A DNA stretch of 64,000 nucleotides from Bradyrhizobium erythrophlei (GCF_900142985.1 NZ_LT670849.1:2542001-2606000); one strand, 5' to 3'. Positions 19,401-27,477 are shown, counted from the stretch's first letter. The notes: generated from the sequence alone by a model not told the origin. Numbers and translations are program-made.

Positions 19401-20505
19401 TGTTGACTCTGATCGCACTGCCGACGCCGCCAGCACCGGCATTGCCGCCGCTCTGGTTGCCGGCGCCGTTCTCGTTCTCGCCGTTACTCCCCGCGCCACC
19501 GGTTCCAAGCGCCATGATTCCGTTCGATAGCGTGAACGGAAACGGGAAGGCCGGTAGCGTGCTCGATCCTGATGTCGTGATCGCGCCGCTATTGGTGATC
19601 GTGATCGAGCCGGCATTGGCGCCGATCGAACTGCTGTTTCCGGTCGTGCCGCCGATCGAGGACGCAAAGATAGCCGAACTGCCGGCAAGCAGCGTCGTGA
19701 TCGAACCGGAGTTGCCGACGTTGATATTGCCGGACATCGCACCGGGCGCGCCGTTGTCCTGACTTTGCAGATAGCCGTTGCCGCCGATCGAAGACGCGAA
19801 GATGCCGTAAGCACTGGTCCCGTTGGTCGATATGGCACCTGAATTCGTCACCATGACCGCGCCGCCGAGACCGCCGCCGCCGGTGGCCGCATTCAATCCT
19901 GCACTGCCGCCGCTGCTCTGGGCGGAGATGCCGATCGCATTCGCCCCGGATGTCGTGATTGAGCCCGCGTTGCTGACGGTGACCGCTCCGCCCGCCCCGC
20001 CGCCGCCATTGTTGACGAACGGAACATAGTCAGCGCCATTGCCGCCAGTGCTGGTCACCGCGATGCCGGACGCGTTGCTCGTCGTGATGCCCACGCTGGT
20101 ATCGGTCGTGGTGGATAAGGGCGATCCGGGCAGTCCACTGGGTGTCGTAATCTGAATGCCGGGGAAGCCCTGCGCCTGGAAACTGATGCCGGCAGTGCCC
20201 GCCGCCGGCATGATTGGCAAGGTCAGCGACTGGACGAATAGGCTGTTGACCACGCCACCGAAATTGAGCGCTATCCCAGCAGACTGATCGCCGGAGCAGG
20301 TCGCGGAGTTGCCGGCCGTTGCGCAGAGATCGTTTGCCCTGGCGCTTCCGGCAAGAACAGCGAAGTAGACCGCAACCATCGCAAGCGCAATTGAGCCGGC
20401 GCGCGAGGCCCACTGCACCCCGATCGGTCGCCAACCCAATTCGCAGATGAACGCCCGACGGCCACCTACGATACTTCTTACATCTACGCTCAATCGCCGC
20501 CTCAA
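13453..20505 (-). CDS. Giant glycine-rich autotransporter (type V secretion)
   Basis: 2350 residues. A basic N-terminus and hydrophobic segment (SIALAMVAVYFAVLAG) end at a plausible signal-peptidase site SARA/ND near residue 57. The passenger (about 60-1900) is built of tens of imperfect repeats with cores such as QSVGGGGGSGG and repeated TVTNSG/ITTSG strands, which predicts a long beta-helix. The last ~270 residues form an autotransporter barrel (GRQIEIAPNWFGEFAVGYEAG onward) and end in SRHF, the aromatic C-terminus needed for outer-membrane insertion. No protease motif was seen, so an adhesin role is likely. The translation start is uncertain: TTG at 20505 opens the frame, a GTG at 20418 would leave a classical short signal, and there is no in-frame ATG before the hydrophobic core. 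Confidence 0.93.
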   Translation of the reverse strand: MRRRLSVDVRSIVGGRRAFICELGWRPIGVQWASRAGSIALAMVAVYFAVLAGSARANDLCATAGNSATCSGDQSAGIALNFGGVVNSLFVQSLTLPIMPAAGTAGISFQAQGFPGIQITTPSGLPGSPLSTTTDTSVGITTSNASGIAVTSTGGNGADYVPFVNNGGGGAGGAVTVSNAGSITTSGANAIGISAQSSGGSAGLNAATGGGGLGGAVMVTNSGAISTNGTSAYGIFASSIGGNGYLQSQDNGAPGAMSGNINVGNSGSITTLLAGSSAIFASSIGGTTGNSSSIGANAGSITITNSGAITTSGSSTLPAFPFPFTLSNGIMALGTGGAGSNGENENGAGNQSGGNAGAGGVGSAIRVNTGGTIITQGVGSYGIYLQSLGGVGGVGGGAGEEGATNTGGGDGGTGGAGGAVTVTASGTIKTNGGGVSANSVGGAGGTGGDATGLISVGRPGGDGGAGGDVTITTSGLSLTTTGNGTVSLFATIPPVGILALSQGGNGGTGGDASDNGNSDGTSGNGGNGGTGGTVKITGSGTVITSGANAVGIYGQSNGGNGGNGANAFGTSNADARNGGAGGNGGTVTIDTSANVTTSGSGAYGIAALSQGGNSGNGGAAISVFNSNAGNSADAGAGGTITLTSNGTVTTGGSSAAALYALSSGGDGGNGNSAGAAVAAGGNGGAGGNGGAVTVNANGTASSAGNAAAGVSAQSIGGTGGNGDSAGGAGGSGGPGGAGGSGMAVIVNANGKIATGGDLSYGVYALSEGGVGGTGGSATGAFVTNGGRGGAGGAGGEVTVTTAANSTITTSGLLASGIYARSLGAAGGNGGNAGATYADPGGGGAGGLSALVTVTANGSITTSGLGSFGIQAESTGGGGGTAANGSGVVSVGGTGGAASDGGIVNVSNYGSIMTSGLVAHGITAASIGGGGGAGSHDGGLVALGGSGNSSGDGNTVTVTNEASGAIQTSGIGAYGIYAESLGGGGGNGGGSSGLVSVGGAGSTGGNGGNVNVYNYGSITTTGLGSNGIFAQSVGGGGGDGGSASSFAALASVGIGGSGGVAGSGMQVLVQNYGAIDVSGFRSSAIFAQSLGGGGGNGGDSTLGCACVVQYAVGGKGGSSGAGGNVEVDNFGTISSTGDLAPAIFAQSVGGGGGSGGAGYGYGAGVLNVGISVGGAGGSAGGGGTVTVDQTGAIVTTGVNSNGITAFSIGGGGGSGGSSASRTATTLFVPSNTGKTGPATMSMDLSFGGTGGSAGDGGAVNVYNTGYILTGGAGSAGIFAQSVGGGGGNGGDASATSTAVNDGGANTLSLTVSMGGNGSGGGKGGTVAVNNVGKIFTTGDEAPAIVAQSVGGGGGMGGAGVASSDTVGNINNFTPGNIFNPNPSTPPADPDVPNSTDRSKLEQLANGSKEGLKVAVAVAVGGSGGIGGAGGDIYVTNDGDIVTYGYASQGIFAQSVGGGGGSAGGGGGQSSGGIAVGVGVAGNGGAAGKGGDLYISNTGTISTWGDDATAIFAQSVGGGGGLALIGDGHVGLNPKGVAIAIGGATGSSSDGGNIRLSQTGTITTIGDRSFGILAQSIGGSGGIGGTGDGINLGAVVVGGTGGAGGSGGVVQITDSGGITTYGNGAHGILAQSIGGGGGIGGDAAGSNPHLGSRALTVGVGVGGAAGAAGNGEGITISSTGPIQTYGIAAYGILAQSIGGGGGIGGSGDASGGTIAYAGSNGGNGTGGAITIDQTGNVIANGVDSHAIFAQSVGGQSVSGTTGGNIIINLHAGMISGGTGNAAGIYIDGGATNAINISLGAMVSAQSGFAIQATDGVDQNGVARAIGNTTINNSGGLVGNVDLGSGQSQINNLSGGTFITGQTLNLGSGALVNAGRLDIGGFKNVITTNLTGTFAQTATGTYAVDVRFGGTSDLLAVNGLANVRGLIAPNVLSLLPNTPATIVTATGFVGVNDVTAINSPTVTYGVQFVGNSLQLVALQAQFAAPALITSLTPNEMSVANQLQNIWNAAATPSIGPVFAALANLIDPQAYAQALDRLHPAPYLAQTAISTFTGIGFVDSMMSCHLPAGPYAPLTEIPCDWAKLTGSFSSQIASSTSSGFHDQAARLQTGRQIEIAPNWFGEFAVGYEAGRTTSGSLATTLADRYDFGAALKHQIGPWLFATALDVGYDALTTTRYINLGGVTAANSSPSVWRLDSRFRAVYVTETAGAYVKPSLDLDMIYTAVPGFSESGAGALNLNVAAANKVTFAATPTIEIGRTWLPADGPAVRPYIQGGATVFSNNTWSVNSTFEGAPAGVVPFTTSSTLPQTLWKVAAGIDVFSVGRIPGLDLRLEYTGRFGPGYNDQTGLVKLSRHF

Positions 20506-20603
20506 GTCGCCGACCAGAAGCCATCACAAGGCGAACCACCGCAGTGCGTAGCGTACACAAAAGTCAGCGCAATGTTTTTCGCCGAGGACGAGTGTAGGCG
20601 CTA

Positions 20604-20626
20604 GGTCCTAGGACGGTCTTAGGACC
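20604..20626. promoter_or_regulatory. 23-bp inverted repeat upstream of the autotransporter
   Basis: Arms GGTCCTA and TAGGACC face each other across a 9-base centre that is itself nearly symmetric, about 100 bases before the start of the autotransporter gene. It is too symmetric to be a chance terminator and has no T tract. A regulator-binding site is the likeliest reading; the regulator is unknown. Confidence 0.45.
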
Positions 20627-20715
20627 ATTAAAAAGCCAAACGTGTTGCCATGAAGATACTACTTTTGCGCGTGCAGCGTCGGTACCGAAGGGAACGTTCG
20701 TAGAACGTCGGATGA

Positions 20716-22464
20716 TCAGAGCCGCCCTGGCACTTCAGCCGTCAATTTTGCGATCGACGCGCGCAATCTGTTGTCGGATACGGGCTTGTGCATCAGAAAG
20801 CAGTCGCTGATCACCGCGTCACGAATCCGGTCGGGCGTCGTGTCGCCAGTGATCAGAATGGCCGGAATATCGCTGTTGAACTCGGAGCGGAGGCGCTCGA
20901 TAGCAAGAATGCCATCTTCGCCATTTCGCAAACGGTAATCCGAAATAATCAGGCTCGGCGTAGTGATAAAGGCGGTCGCATATTCCAACATCTCGGCGCA
21001 GGAACTCGCGGTAACGACCGAATGCCCCCATCCCGTCAGCAAAGCCTTCATTCCTTCCTGGATTTCAACCTCATCGTCGATAACCAGGATGAAACGTGAT
21101 GCCTGAGCAACCGCAGGCAGTCCTTGGGAAGGCTCAATAGCCACCGACCTTTCCGCGGCTACTGGGATGGACAACTTGAACACCGATCCCCGAGCGACCC
21201 GCGATTGCATCTGCATCGGAATATCCAGTATTCGTGTCAAGCGTCGTACGATTGCAAGACCAAGTCCTAATCCCTGCGCTCGGTCCCGCTCTGAATTTCC
21301 GATCTGATAAAATTCTTGAAAAATCAAATCCTGCTGATCAGCCGGGATGCCACGTCCGGAATCCCACACCTGAACGCTCAACCGAGCGCCACGCCTGCAA
21401 CCAACCACCACGCGCCCTGCGTCCGTATAGCGAACGGCGTTGGAGACCAGGTTACGCAAGACACGTTCAAGCAATACCGGATCGGTTCGAACAAAGAGAC
21501 TGCAATGGACGAGCCGCAATTCGATACCCTTGCGATCGATTTCAGGAATCTCGTCACGGCAGATTCGTTCGAGCATCGGATGAATTGCGAAAGCTTGTGG
21601 CCCGCTTTCGATGACACCGGCATCGAGGCGCGAAATGTCGAGGATTGCACTAAACAAGCTATCGAGCGTGCCTATCGAATTTTGAATCTGCCTTACTAGT
21701 CGACCGCTGACTTCATCGAGAGGTCGATCGCGCAAGGCGCCGACAAACATACCCAGCGCGTGAACCGGCTGACGTAGATCGTGGCTTGCCGATGCCAAGA
21801 ATCTCGATTTAGCGACATTGGCAGCCTCGGCAAATTCCTTTTGAACCAACAGGTCGTTGGCAAGGTCGAGGTTGGCAAATTGCAGTTCGAGCGAGTCGAT
21901 CAACAATTTGCTAAACGAATTTGCGAGAACAGCGACAACGACCACCCAGATCACGTCAAGGATGGCGTAAGTCCAGTGCAAGGCATCTCCCTGCAACGCG
22001 GACCAAACGCAACCCGGCGCCATGATGGTGAACAAATTGCAGTAATAGGACGGCAAGTAGGTACCAAACGCCGTGATCGCTCCAGCTGCAAGCGCGGCGC
22101 ACGTCATAAGAACCATAAACTGATATTCTGGACGACCAGGATCCATTAAGAACAGCCCGCCTAATCCCCAGCACGAGCCGCCAATGAGCGCAGTCACGAT
22201 CGCGAAATTGGCCCAACGGCGCCAGTCTTTGGCCGGTGGCTCCGCCTTCTTATAGGACCGGATCAAAGCTAATCGTCCGACAGTGCTTGAAGCCAACAGC
22301 AGCACGAAAATGGCAGCCACACCGAAAGAGATAGCCTTTTCGTAAACCAGCAGCCCTGAGAGAATCGGCGCTACGATCATGCCACCCGCCGTGCCCGGCG
22401 TAGAATTACGATAGAATCCTGCGACCTGCTCTGCGCGCAATTGATCGAGTCGCTGAGGGGACAT
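20716..22464 (-). CDS. Hybrid sensor histidine kinase (6 TM, HisKA, HATPase, receiver)
   Basis: About 582 residues. Six hydrophobic helices occupy roughly residues 25-190 with short loops, so the sensor is membrane-embedded with no periplasmic domain. A HisKA box follows (SHDLRQPVHALGMFVGAL, phosphoacceptor His in SHDLR), then a HATPase domain (NAVRYTD, GRGIPADQQ, GLGLGLAIV) and a C-terminal receiver with phospho-Asp in LIISDYRLRNGEDG. The ATG at 22464 with AGAAGG upstream is preferred; a GTG at 22479 is possible. It is divergent from a LuxR-type response regulator 180 bases away, its likely partner. The SHDLRQP kinase type is often found with FixJ/NarL regulators. Confidence 0.9.
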   Translation of the reverse strand: MSPQRLDQLRAEQVAGFYRNSTPGTAGGMIVAPILSGLLVYEKAISFGVAAIFVLLLASSTVGRLALIRSYKKAEPPAKDWRRWANFAIVTALIGGSCWGLGGLFLMDPGRPEYQFMVLMTCAALAAGAITAFGTYLPSYYCNLFTIMAPGCVWSALQGDALHWTYAILDVIWVVVVAVLANSFSKLLIDSLELQFANLDLANDLLVQKEFAEAANVAKSRFLASASHDLRQPVHALGMFVGALRDRPLDEVSGRLVRQIQNSIGTLDSLFSAILDISRLDAGVIESGPQAFAIHPMLERICRDEIPEIDRKGIELRLVHCSLFVRTDPVLLERVLRNLVSNAVRYTDAGRVVVGCRRGARLSVQVWDSGRGIPADQQDLIFQEFYQIGNSERDRAQGLGLGLAIVRRLTRILDIPMQMQSRVARGSVFKLSIPVAAERSVAIEPSQGLPAVAQASRFILVIDDEVEIQEGMKALLTGWGHSVVTASSCAEMLEYATAFITTPSLIISDYRLRNGEDGILAIERLRSEFNSDIPAILITGDTTPDRIRDAVISDCFLMHKPVSDNRLRASIAKLTAEVPGRL

Positions 22465-22645
22465 CTTCGCCTTCTGCACTGCAGATCTCTCGCCTGTCGC
22501 GGCTTACTCGGGTGGGTTAGATCAGAGGTGAAGCCATAAATCCGGATCTATGAGGGGGCTCTTAGTCGGCGAGCCCAGGCCGATTTTCCAGCATTTGAGG
22601 ATCAACGACTTGCGGTTCGGTAAGATTATCGGAAATAATGCTAGC

Positions 22646-23287
22646 ATGAAGCTGCTCATTATCGACGATCATGCGCTGGTGAGGGAGGGACTTGTCGCCT
22701 TGCTTCAGCAATTCGAGCAAGCCGTTGACGTGTTGCAGGCATCGGAAGCGGTAGAAGGATTGCGATTAGCCGAAGCCCACCCTGACCTCGACGCGGTCTT
22801 TCTCGATCTCAATATGCCAGATCAGGGCGGCATGGAAGTGATCCCCGTTTTTGCCAAACGCCGGCCCCACTTGCCGGTGATCGTATTGTCTTCGTCAGAG
22901 GATCCGAACGATGTGTCTCTCGCCCTGAAGTCGGGAGCATTCGGATATTTGCCAAAATCAGCTAGCCCGCGAAATGTCCTGTCTGCCCTACGGTTGGTGT
23001 TGGCAGGCGAAATCTATGTACCGCCGTTGATACTCAACTATACGCCTACCCTGGCTGAGGAGGCCCCTCGTCCGGCACCTGCCGCTGTTGGACGTATGAC
23101 CGAACGGCAAACCGAGGTGCTGCGAGAGCTGTGCCGTGGGCTCACCAACAAAGAGATAAGCCACGTGCTCAACCTCTCCGAAAAGACGACCAAATCGTAC
23201 ATCACCGCCATCTTTAGGGCGCTCGGTGTAGTGAATCGAACGCAAGCCGCAGCCGCGGCGAGACAAGCTCGGATCGTGACAGATTGA
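22646..23287 (+). CDS. NarL/FixJ-type response regulator
   Basis: 213 residues. A receiver domain comes first (MKLLIIDDHALVREGLVALL, phospho-Asp in AVFLDLNMPDQGG, Lys in FGYLPKSA). A LuxR-type helix-turn-helix follows (MTERQTEVLRELCRGLTNKE, then LSEKTTKSYITAIFRALGV). The ATG at 22646 starts exactly at the receiver; the frame is open 32 codons further up without support. It is divergently paired with the hybrid kinase on the other side, so it is likely that kinase's output. Its targets are unknown; the autotransporter and the methyltransferase/synthase pair are the nearest candidates. Confidence 0.92.
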   Translation: MKLLIIDDHALVREGLVALLQQFEQAVDVLQASEAVEGLRLAEAHPDLDAVFLDLNMPDQGGMEVIPVFAKRRPHLPVIVLSSSEDPNDVSLALKSGAFGYLPKSASPRNVLSALRLVLAGEIYVPPLILNYTPTLAEEAPRPAPAAVGRMTERQTEVLRELCRGLTNKEISHVLNLSEKTTKSYITAIFRALGVVNRTQAAAAARQARIVTD

Positions 23288-23674
23288 AACGTGATTGGGC
23301 ACCTATGCGTACCAAGTAAATACTTCCGCTCGGGTCATTAGCGGGCGCCGTAGATTTGCGATTTGACCTCTGCTCAACTCGTAAGAGCGGATATCGATAC
23401 GGCACCTTGGTCTGGCGAGGCGGTGGCCGTTCGCAAAATCAGCGTTATGACATAAATCGGCCGCTGACCGATCTCCTGGTGTCGCTTTGCCGATGCAAAT
23501 CTCACCAAGCCGGCCAAATTCTTATTCCAAAGGCCGAACCTGAAAACGCTGCGTTGGCAGCCACGGAACCCTGTCGTGTCGGTTCGAAGCTGGCTTTTGC
23601 CAGTCCTTATGAAACCCCCGATCGCCCGCACGAGTGGTATCTGCGGATGCGCGGGCTAGACCCTGCAAACGACC
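23288..23674. other. Intergenic, no gene seen
   Basis: About 390 bases between the response regulator and the convergent methyltransferase gene. No RBS-supported ORF and no obvious hairpin were found. Confidence 0.4.
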
Positions 23675-24508
23675 CTAGGCGGCGAGCCTTTTCGCTTCGG
23701 GCGTTCGCATCGGTTCCAGCAGGTAAAAGGCGGACCGGAAACCGAATTGCATATAGAGCAGGCTAAGGAGAAGAAGCGCAGGAGACTTAAGCGGCATCCG
23801 CCGTACCTCCACCAGCTTCAGGCCTCGCTCTGCCCCGAGTCTTTCGATCAGCCCCCGAAACCACATCGGATATTGAATGAGGAGCCGGCCGTTATCCGCG
23901 AGGTGTTCACCGACATGTGCGAAAAGAGTGGGCAGGTAACGCACCGAAGTTGCAAACTGTTTTTCCTTGTCCTCGAAATCCGCCTCGAGATAGGGCGGGT
24001 TAGCCAGAATCAGATCGAACTTGCCGTCAACGCTGGAAAACATGTCGCTTTGCTTAACCACGACATTGTTCACGCCGTTGAGGCGGCAATTCTCTTCCGT
24101 ATTCTTGACGGCTGACGGGTTGATATCGACAGCGAGCAGTTCGTGCGCCTTCGGCGCGCAGAACACCGCTCCGACACCGCTCCCGCAACCCAGGTCCAGT
24201 ACCCTGTCGCCCTCGCGGCAGTAATCGGCACAAGCGTATTCATTTTCCAGCGGCTTATAAACGTCAGGAAATACGACGAGTCGCTTTCCCCGGACGACGA
24301 TCGACGGAAAAATCATATTTAGTAATTTGACGTATCCATACCAGAAGGTCATGAATGCGTGCTTGGCAAACGACCAAATCTTCATAACCGGAACTCCATT
24401 GCTCGTGCCCAGCGATTTGAAACACAAGTGGGTTAAGAACCTTTCTCGAAGGCGTTCGCCCCTGGTGTAATCGGACCGAGCGAGCAGGGCGAGTGCATTG
24501 GCCTTCAT
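23675..24508 (-). CDS. SAM-dependent methyltransferase (HemK/RsmC-like fold)
   Basis: About 277 residues. The Rossmann SAM-binding loop is VLDLGCGSGVGAVF, the acidic ribose-binding turn LLAVDINPSAV and the catalytic loop LILANPPYLEADF. NPPY is the motif of N-methylating enzymes that act on planar nitrogens (HemK/PrmC, RsmC, TrmN6). An N-terminal extension of ~70 residues, with a hydrophobic stretch WSFAKHAFMTFWYGYVKLLN, is not typical of PrmC and may bring it to the membrane. The C-terminus again has a hydrophobic patch (LLLLSLLYMQFGF). ATG 24508 is chosen; GTG 24523 is an alternative. It lies 84 bases after the alpha-oxoamine synthase on the same strand and is probably co-transcribed, so it may modify that enzyme's product. 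Confidence 0.85.
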   Translation of the reverse strand: MKANALALLARSDYTRGERLRERFLTHLCFKSLGTSNGVPVMKIWSFAKHAFMTFWYGYVKLLNMIFPSIVVRGKRLVVFPDVYKPLENEYACADYCREGDRVLDLGCGSGVGAVFCAPKAHELLAVDINPSAVKNTEENCRLNGVNNVVVKQSDMFSSVDGKFDLILANPPYLEADFEDKEKQFATSVRYLPTLFAHVGEHLADNGRLLIQYPMWFRGLIERLGAERGLKLVEVRRMPLKSPALLLLSLLYMQFGFRSAFYLLEPMRTPEAKRLAA

Positions 24509-24592
24509 ACGAAATCCGGGCACGCTTCAAAATGGTCCGCTACTCCTGATTAACCCAAGAGCAACTTTGATGAATGCGGCTGGTGAAAAGTC

Positions 24593-25936
24593 TTACGCGG
24601 CCGTTCGTCTGGCAGGCTGCGCTTCGTTGCCAAGGCTTTCGAGCTCCTGCTCAGCTTCCGTCTTGGCCGTCTTCAGGATTCGAACCGCATCGCTGATATT
24701 CTGCTCGCTGTGGTCTGCCATGACCTGCATGCGAATACGTGCGGCGCCCTTCGGGACCGCGGGAAACTCGACCAGGTTGGCGACCAGGCCAAGACCGGGC
24801 AGGCGACGCGATACGAGTCGGGCAAGTCCTTCCGACCCCATTTTGACGCAAACGATTGCCGATGGATCGCCATAAAATTCCAGGCCCGCCTCGGTCAGTT
24901 CGCGGCGGAGCGACAGGACGTTGGCGAGCAGTTCAAGCCGCAGCATGCGCCCTTCGAGCGAATCGACAATGTCGAACGCCTTCAGGATGGTCGCCGCCTG
25001 TGCGGGCGACAGCGCGTTGGAGAAGGTTGCCGGCGCGCTGTAAAAACGCAGATATTCCTTTACCGCGCGGCTCCTGCTCGCGACGAATCCGCCATTCGAG
25101 GCGAACGTCTTCGAGAAGCTTCCCATCACCACGTCGATCTTGCCCAACATGTCCTGCATGCCGATATGGCCGCGGCCTTCCTTGCCGAGGCAGCCGAGAT
25201 CATGCGCGACGTCGACGACCAGCGTCGCCCGGTATTCGCGGCAGAGTTCCTGAAGCTCGAGAAGCTTGGGCGTGTCCGAGTCCATCGAGAACAGGCCTTC
25301 GGTGATCACCAGAATGCCGTTATCCTTGTCCTTGGCGCGGATCTTGGCCAGGATGTCGCGGCAATAGTCGTTGTCGAGGTGCCGGAACAGATGGATGTTG
25401 TTGGTGGCGGCGTTTGCGCCTTCCTGAAGGCAGGAATGCGAAAGCATGTCCATGACGACGTGATCGGCCGACCGCACCAGGCCTTTCACAACGCCAAAGC
25501 CAGCGCCCCATCCGGTCGGATACAGAACGACGTGCTCCATGTTGAGAAATTCCGCGATCTTGCGCTCGAGCGAAACCGAATGCGAGGTGTTGCCGACGAG
25601 CGCGGGCGAGCCCGCGCTGTGAACGCCGCAGCGCTCGATGGTTTCGATCGCGGTAGCCTTGATCTCGGGATGTGAAGCCAGACTGAGATAGTCCTGCGAT
25701 GCGAAGTTGACGCCTTGCATCCTGTTGCCGCTGTCGTCCTGCGCCGCGCAGATCGTCTTCGGCCCGTCTTCGGTCGCGCGCGAGAACGGCCAAAGGCCAT
25801 TTTGCCGGCGTAGGTCCTGCCAGCGGTAAAAACCTTCGGTCCGGCCCAGCAGGTCAGCGCCGCCCGGCACGCGAAAATCACGCATGCTGCCCGTCAAGGC
25901 AGCCGCAGGCACTTGCGCATAGGTGTCGGTAGTCAT
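24593..25936 (-). CDS. Alpha-oxoamine synthase family PLP enzyme
   Basis: 447 residues from the ATG at 25936 (GGGGTTGACG upstream). It belongs to the group of BioF, Kbl, HemA, serine palmitoyltransferase and the autoinducer synthases CqsA/LqsA, which condense an amino acid with an acyl-CoA and release CO2. Visible motifs are NFASQDYLSLASHP (residues 77-90), the aldimine-stacking region DMLSHSC, and the PLP lysine in GSFSKTF (Lys 276). The PLP aspartate is in VDVAHDLG (Asp 242), where family members usually have DEAHS. The N-terminal ~75 residues are longer than in BioF. Biotin synthesis genes are absent from the window, so BioF is unlikely. The neighbours are a methyltransferase and many sensor kinases. 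Confidence 0.88.
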   Translation of the reverse strand: MTTDTYAQVPAAALTGSMRDFRVPGGADLLGRTEGFYRWQDLRRQNGLWPFSRATEDGPKTICAAQDDSGNRMQGVNFASQDYLSLASHPEIKATAIETIERCGVHSAGSPALVGNTSHSVSLERKIAEFLNMEHVVLYPTGWGAGFGVVKGLVRSADHVVMDMLSHSCLQEGANAATNNIHLFRHLDNDYCRDILAKIRAKDKDNGILVITEGLFSMDSDTPKLLELQELCREYRATLVVDVAHDLGCLGKEGRGHIGMQDMLGKIDVVMGSFSKTFASNGGFVASRSRAVKEYLRFYSAPATFSNALSPAQAATILKAFDIVDSLEGRMLRLELLANVLSLRRELTEAGLEFYGDPSAIVCVKMGSEGLARLVSRRLPGLGLVANLVEFPAVPKGAARIRMQVMADHSEQNISDAVRILKTAKTEAEQELESLGNEAQPARRTAA

Positions 25937-26229
25937 CGTCAACCCCGTTCGGCCAATTAGTCTCTTATTTTGCCGATACCGCACGATGCGTCGCCGACGT
26001 TAACGTCTGATGGTGCCTGAGACCGATCCGGTTGTTTTTTCGGACTTTTTGATGACGTTATAAATTTTTGGTTGTCAGGCGACAGAGTCATCCGCTGCGC
26101 AGTCTTGCGCGCCAGTAGTTCCACTTAGCGGATTATTAACCATAAAGCTGCATTTCCGAGGTCATAAAGCTCAGGCGCTGCAAGCCATTTGCTGGGTCGT
26201 GCAGCTGATGAATTCACAATGGGTCCCGC

Positions 26230-26997
26230 ATGCTCCGGTCAAGCGCGATCGTGTCCCTCGCTGCAGCTGTCGGCACCGTGTTGGGGTCATGCGCATCTCT
26301 TGCGGCAGACCTGCCGCGGGCCTACACCAAAGCGCCGCCGGTTGATCAGGCACCGCCGAGCTGGAGCGGATGTTATCTCGGCGGCAACGTCGGCGCGGGC
26401 TGGGACAAAACCCACAGCGACGGAACTGGCTTTGCCAGTGAGGTGTTCGTGCCTCCGTTCGACTACGGCAGCAGCAGCGGCTCGGCCGTCATCGGCGGTG
26501 GCCAGATCGGCTGCGATTACCAGTTCGCATCGAACTGGATCATCGGCATCCAGGTTAAGGCGGATTTCGGAAAGATCACGTCGAGCAACGCCGTTGCCCC
26601 GTTTCCCGGCATCACCGCTTCCTACCAGCTGAAGAACACCGAAGAAGTCACCGCGCGCCTTGGTTACGCGGTCGCGCCCGCCGTTCTCGCTTACGTCAAG
26701 GGCGGCGTCGCGTGGGCCAACGCCGGCGCTTCGGCGCTTGCCCTCCCGGTGCTGGCGGAAAACGCCAGCTTCACCCGCACCGGCTACACGGTCGGCGGCG
26801 GCCTCGAATGGAAGTTTGCTCCCGGCTGGTCGGTCTTCGGCGAGTACAACTATCTGGATTTCGGGACCAAGAGCACCAATCTCTACGCGACCGGCCTGAT
26901 CCCGGCCTTCGGCACAGCCGGCGCGCTGGCGGATACCATTTCGTTGCGGCTTCGCAGCCAGGAGGCGCTCGTCGGCGTCAATTACAGGTTCGATTGA
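26230..26997 (+). CDS. Outer-membrane beta-barrel protein (Omp25/Omp31-like)
   Basis: 255 residues with a signal peptide (hydrophobic residues 5-20, cleavage near SLAA/DLP). The mature protein begins with the usual proline-rich segment YTKAPPVDQAPPSWSGCYLG. Alternating strands and glycine-rich turns follow (NVGAGWD, VIGGGQIGCDYQF, VGGGLEWKF) and it ends in VGVNYRFD. This is the pattern of rhizobial Omp25/Omp31 family surface proteins. The terminal residue is Asp after RF, slightly unlike the usual final Phe. A bidirectional hairpin terminator lies directly downstream. Confidence 0.92.
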   Translation: MLRSSAIVSLAAAVGTVLGSCASLAADLPRAYTKAPPVDQAPPSWSGCYLGGNVGAGWDKTHSDGTGFASEVFVPPFDYGSSSGSAVIGGGQIGCDYQFASNWIIGIQVKADFGKITSSNAVAPFPGITASYQLKNTEEVTARLGYAVAPAVLAYVKGGVAWANAGASALALPVLAENASFTRTGYTVGGGLEWKFAPGWSVFGEYNYLDFGTKSTNLYATGLIPAFGTAGALADTISLRLRSQEALVGVNYRFD

Positions 26998-27049
26998 GCG
27001 AACCCGGTCGTCACCAAGTACTGACGGGCGATACGCTAGAAGATTTGAA

Positions 27050-27085
27050 AGAAAAATCGGCGCCGGAAACGGCGCCCTTTCTGTT
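27050..27085. terminator. Bidirectional intrinsic terminator
   Basis: A perfect 7-bp stem, GGCGCCG (27059-27065) and CGGCGCC (27070-27076), with a GAAA tetraloop, flanked by an A-rich left side and TTTCTGTTT on the right. It serves the outer-membrane protein gene (+) and the receiver gene (-), which converge here. Confidence 0.85.
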
Positions 27086-27477
27086 TATGCAACCGCCGCG
27101 CTGGTCTGATTATCCGCAGGCAACAGCGCCCGCATCTTGCCGAGCAGGCGCTGCAGGTCCACCGGCTTGGTGTCGAAGCCGGAGCAGCCGACTTCCACAC
27201 TCCTGGCGCGGTCGCTGGCGAGCGCATGAGCGGTCAGCGCGATGATCGGAATCGCTGATGTCGCCGGATTGGCCTTGATCAACTGGGTTGCCTCCCAGCC
27301 GTCCATTTCGCCGAGCGCGACATCCATCAGAATCAGGTCGGGAGATTCGCTCGCCGCCATGGCGACGCCGGAGACGCCATCAACGGCGCAGCACACCGAA
27401 AATCCGTGACGCTGCAAGCGCCGGGTCAGCATGTCCCGGTTCATTTCATTATCTTCGACAAGCAGAATCTTATGCAT
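27085..27477 (-). CDS. Single-domain response regulator (DivK/CheY-like)
   Basis: 130 residues forming one receiver domain: acidic pocket LLVEDNEMNRDML, phospho-Asp in LILMDVALGEMDGWE, Thr in PIIALTAHAL and Lys in FDTKPVD. No output domain is present, so it acts by protein contact or as a phosphotransfer intermediate. The ATG at 27477 overlaps the stop of the upstream kinase gene (ATGCATAA, 8 bases), so the two are translationally coupled and probably partners. GGAAG lies 6 bases before the start. Confidence 0.93.
   Translation of the reverse strand: MHKILLVEDNEMNRDMLTRRLQRHGFSVCCAVDGVSGVAMAASESPDLILMDVALGEMDGWEATQLIKANPATSAIPIIALTAHALASDRARSVEVGCSGFDTKPVDLQRLLGKMRALLPADNQTSAAVA

Noticed and set aside
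14572..19762. Many long plus-strand proline/alanine-rich frames opposite the autotransporter gene
   Set aside because: They are antisense shadows of the glycine-repeat passenger (GGC/GGT codons read as GCC/ACC/CCG). None has an RBS or recognisable domain.
24593..25936. Considered as BioF (8-amino-7-oxononanoate synthase)
   Set aside because: There are no bio genes nearby, the N-terminus is longer and the PLP-Asp motif is DVAHD rather than DEAHS, so only the alpha-oxoamine synthase family is claimed.
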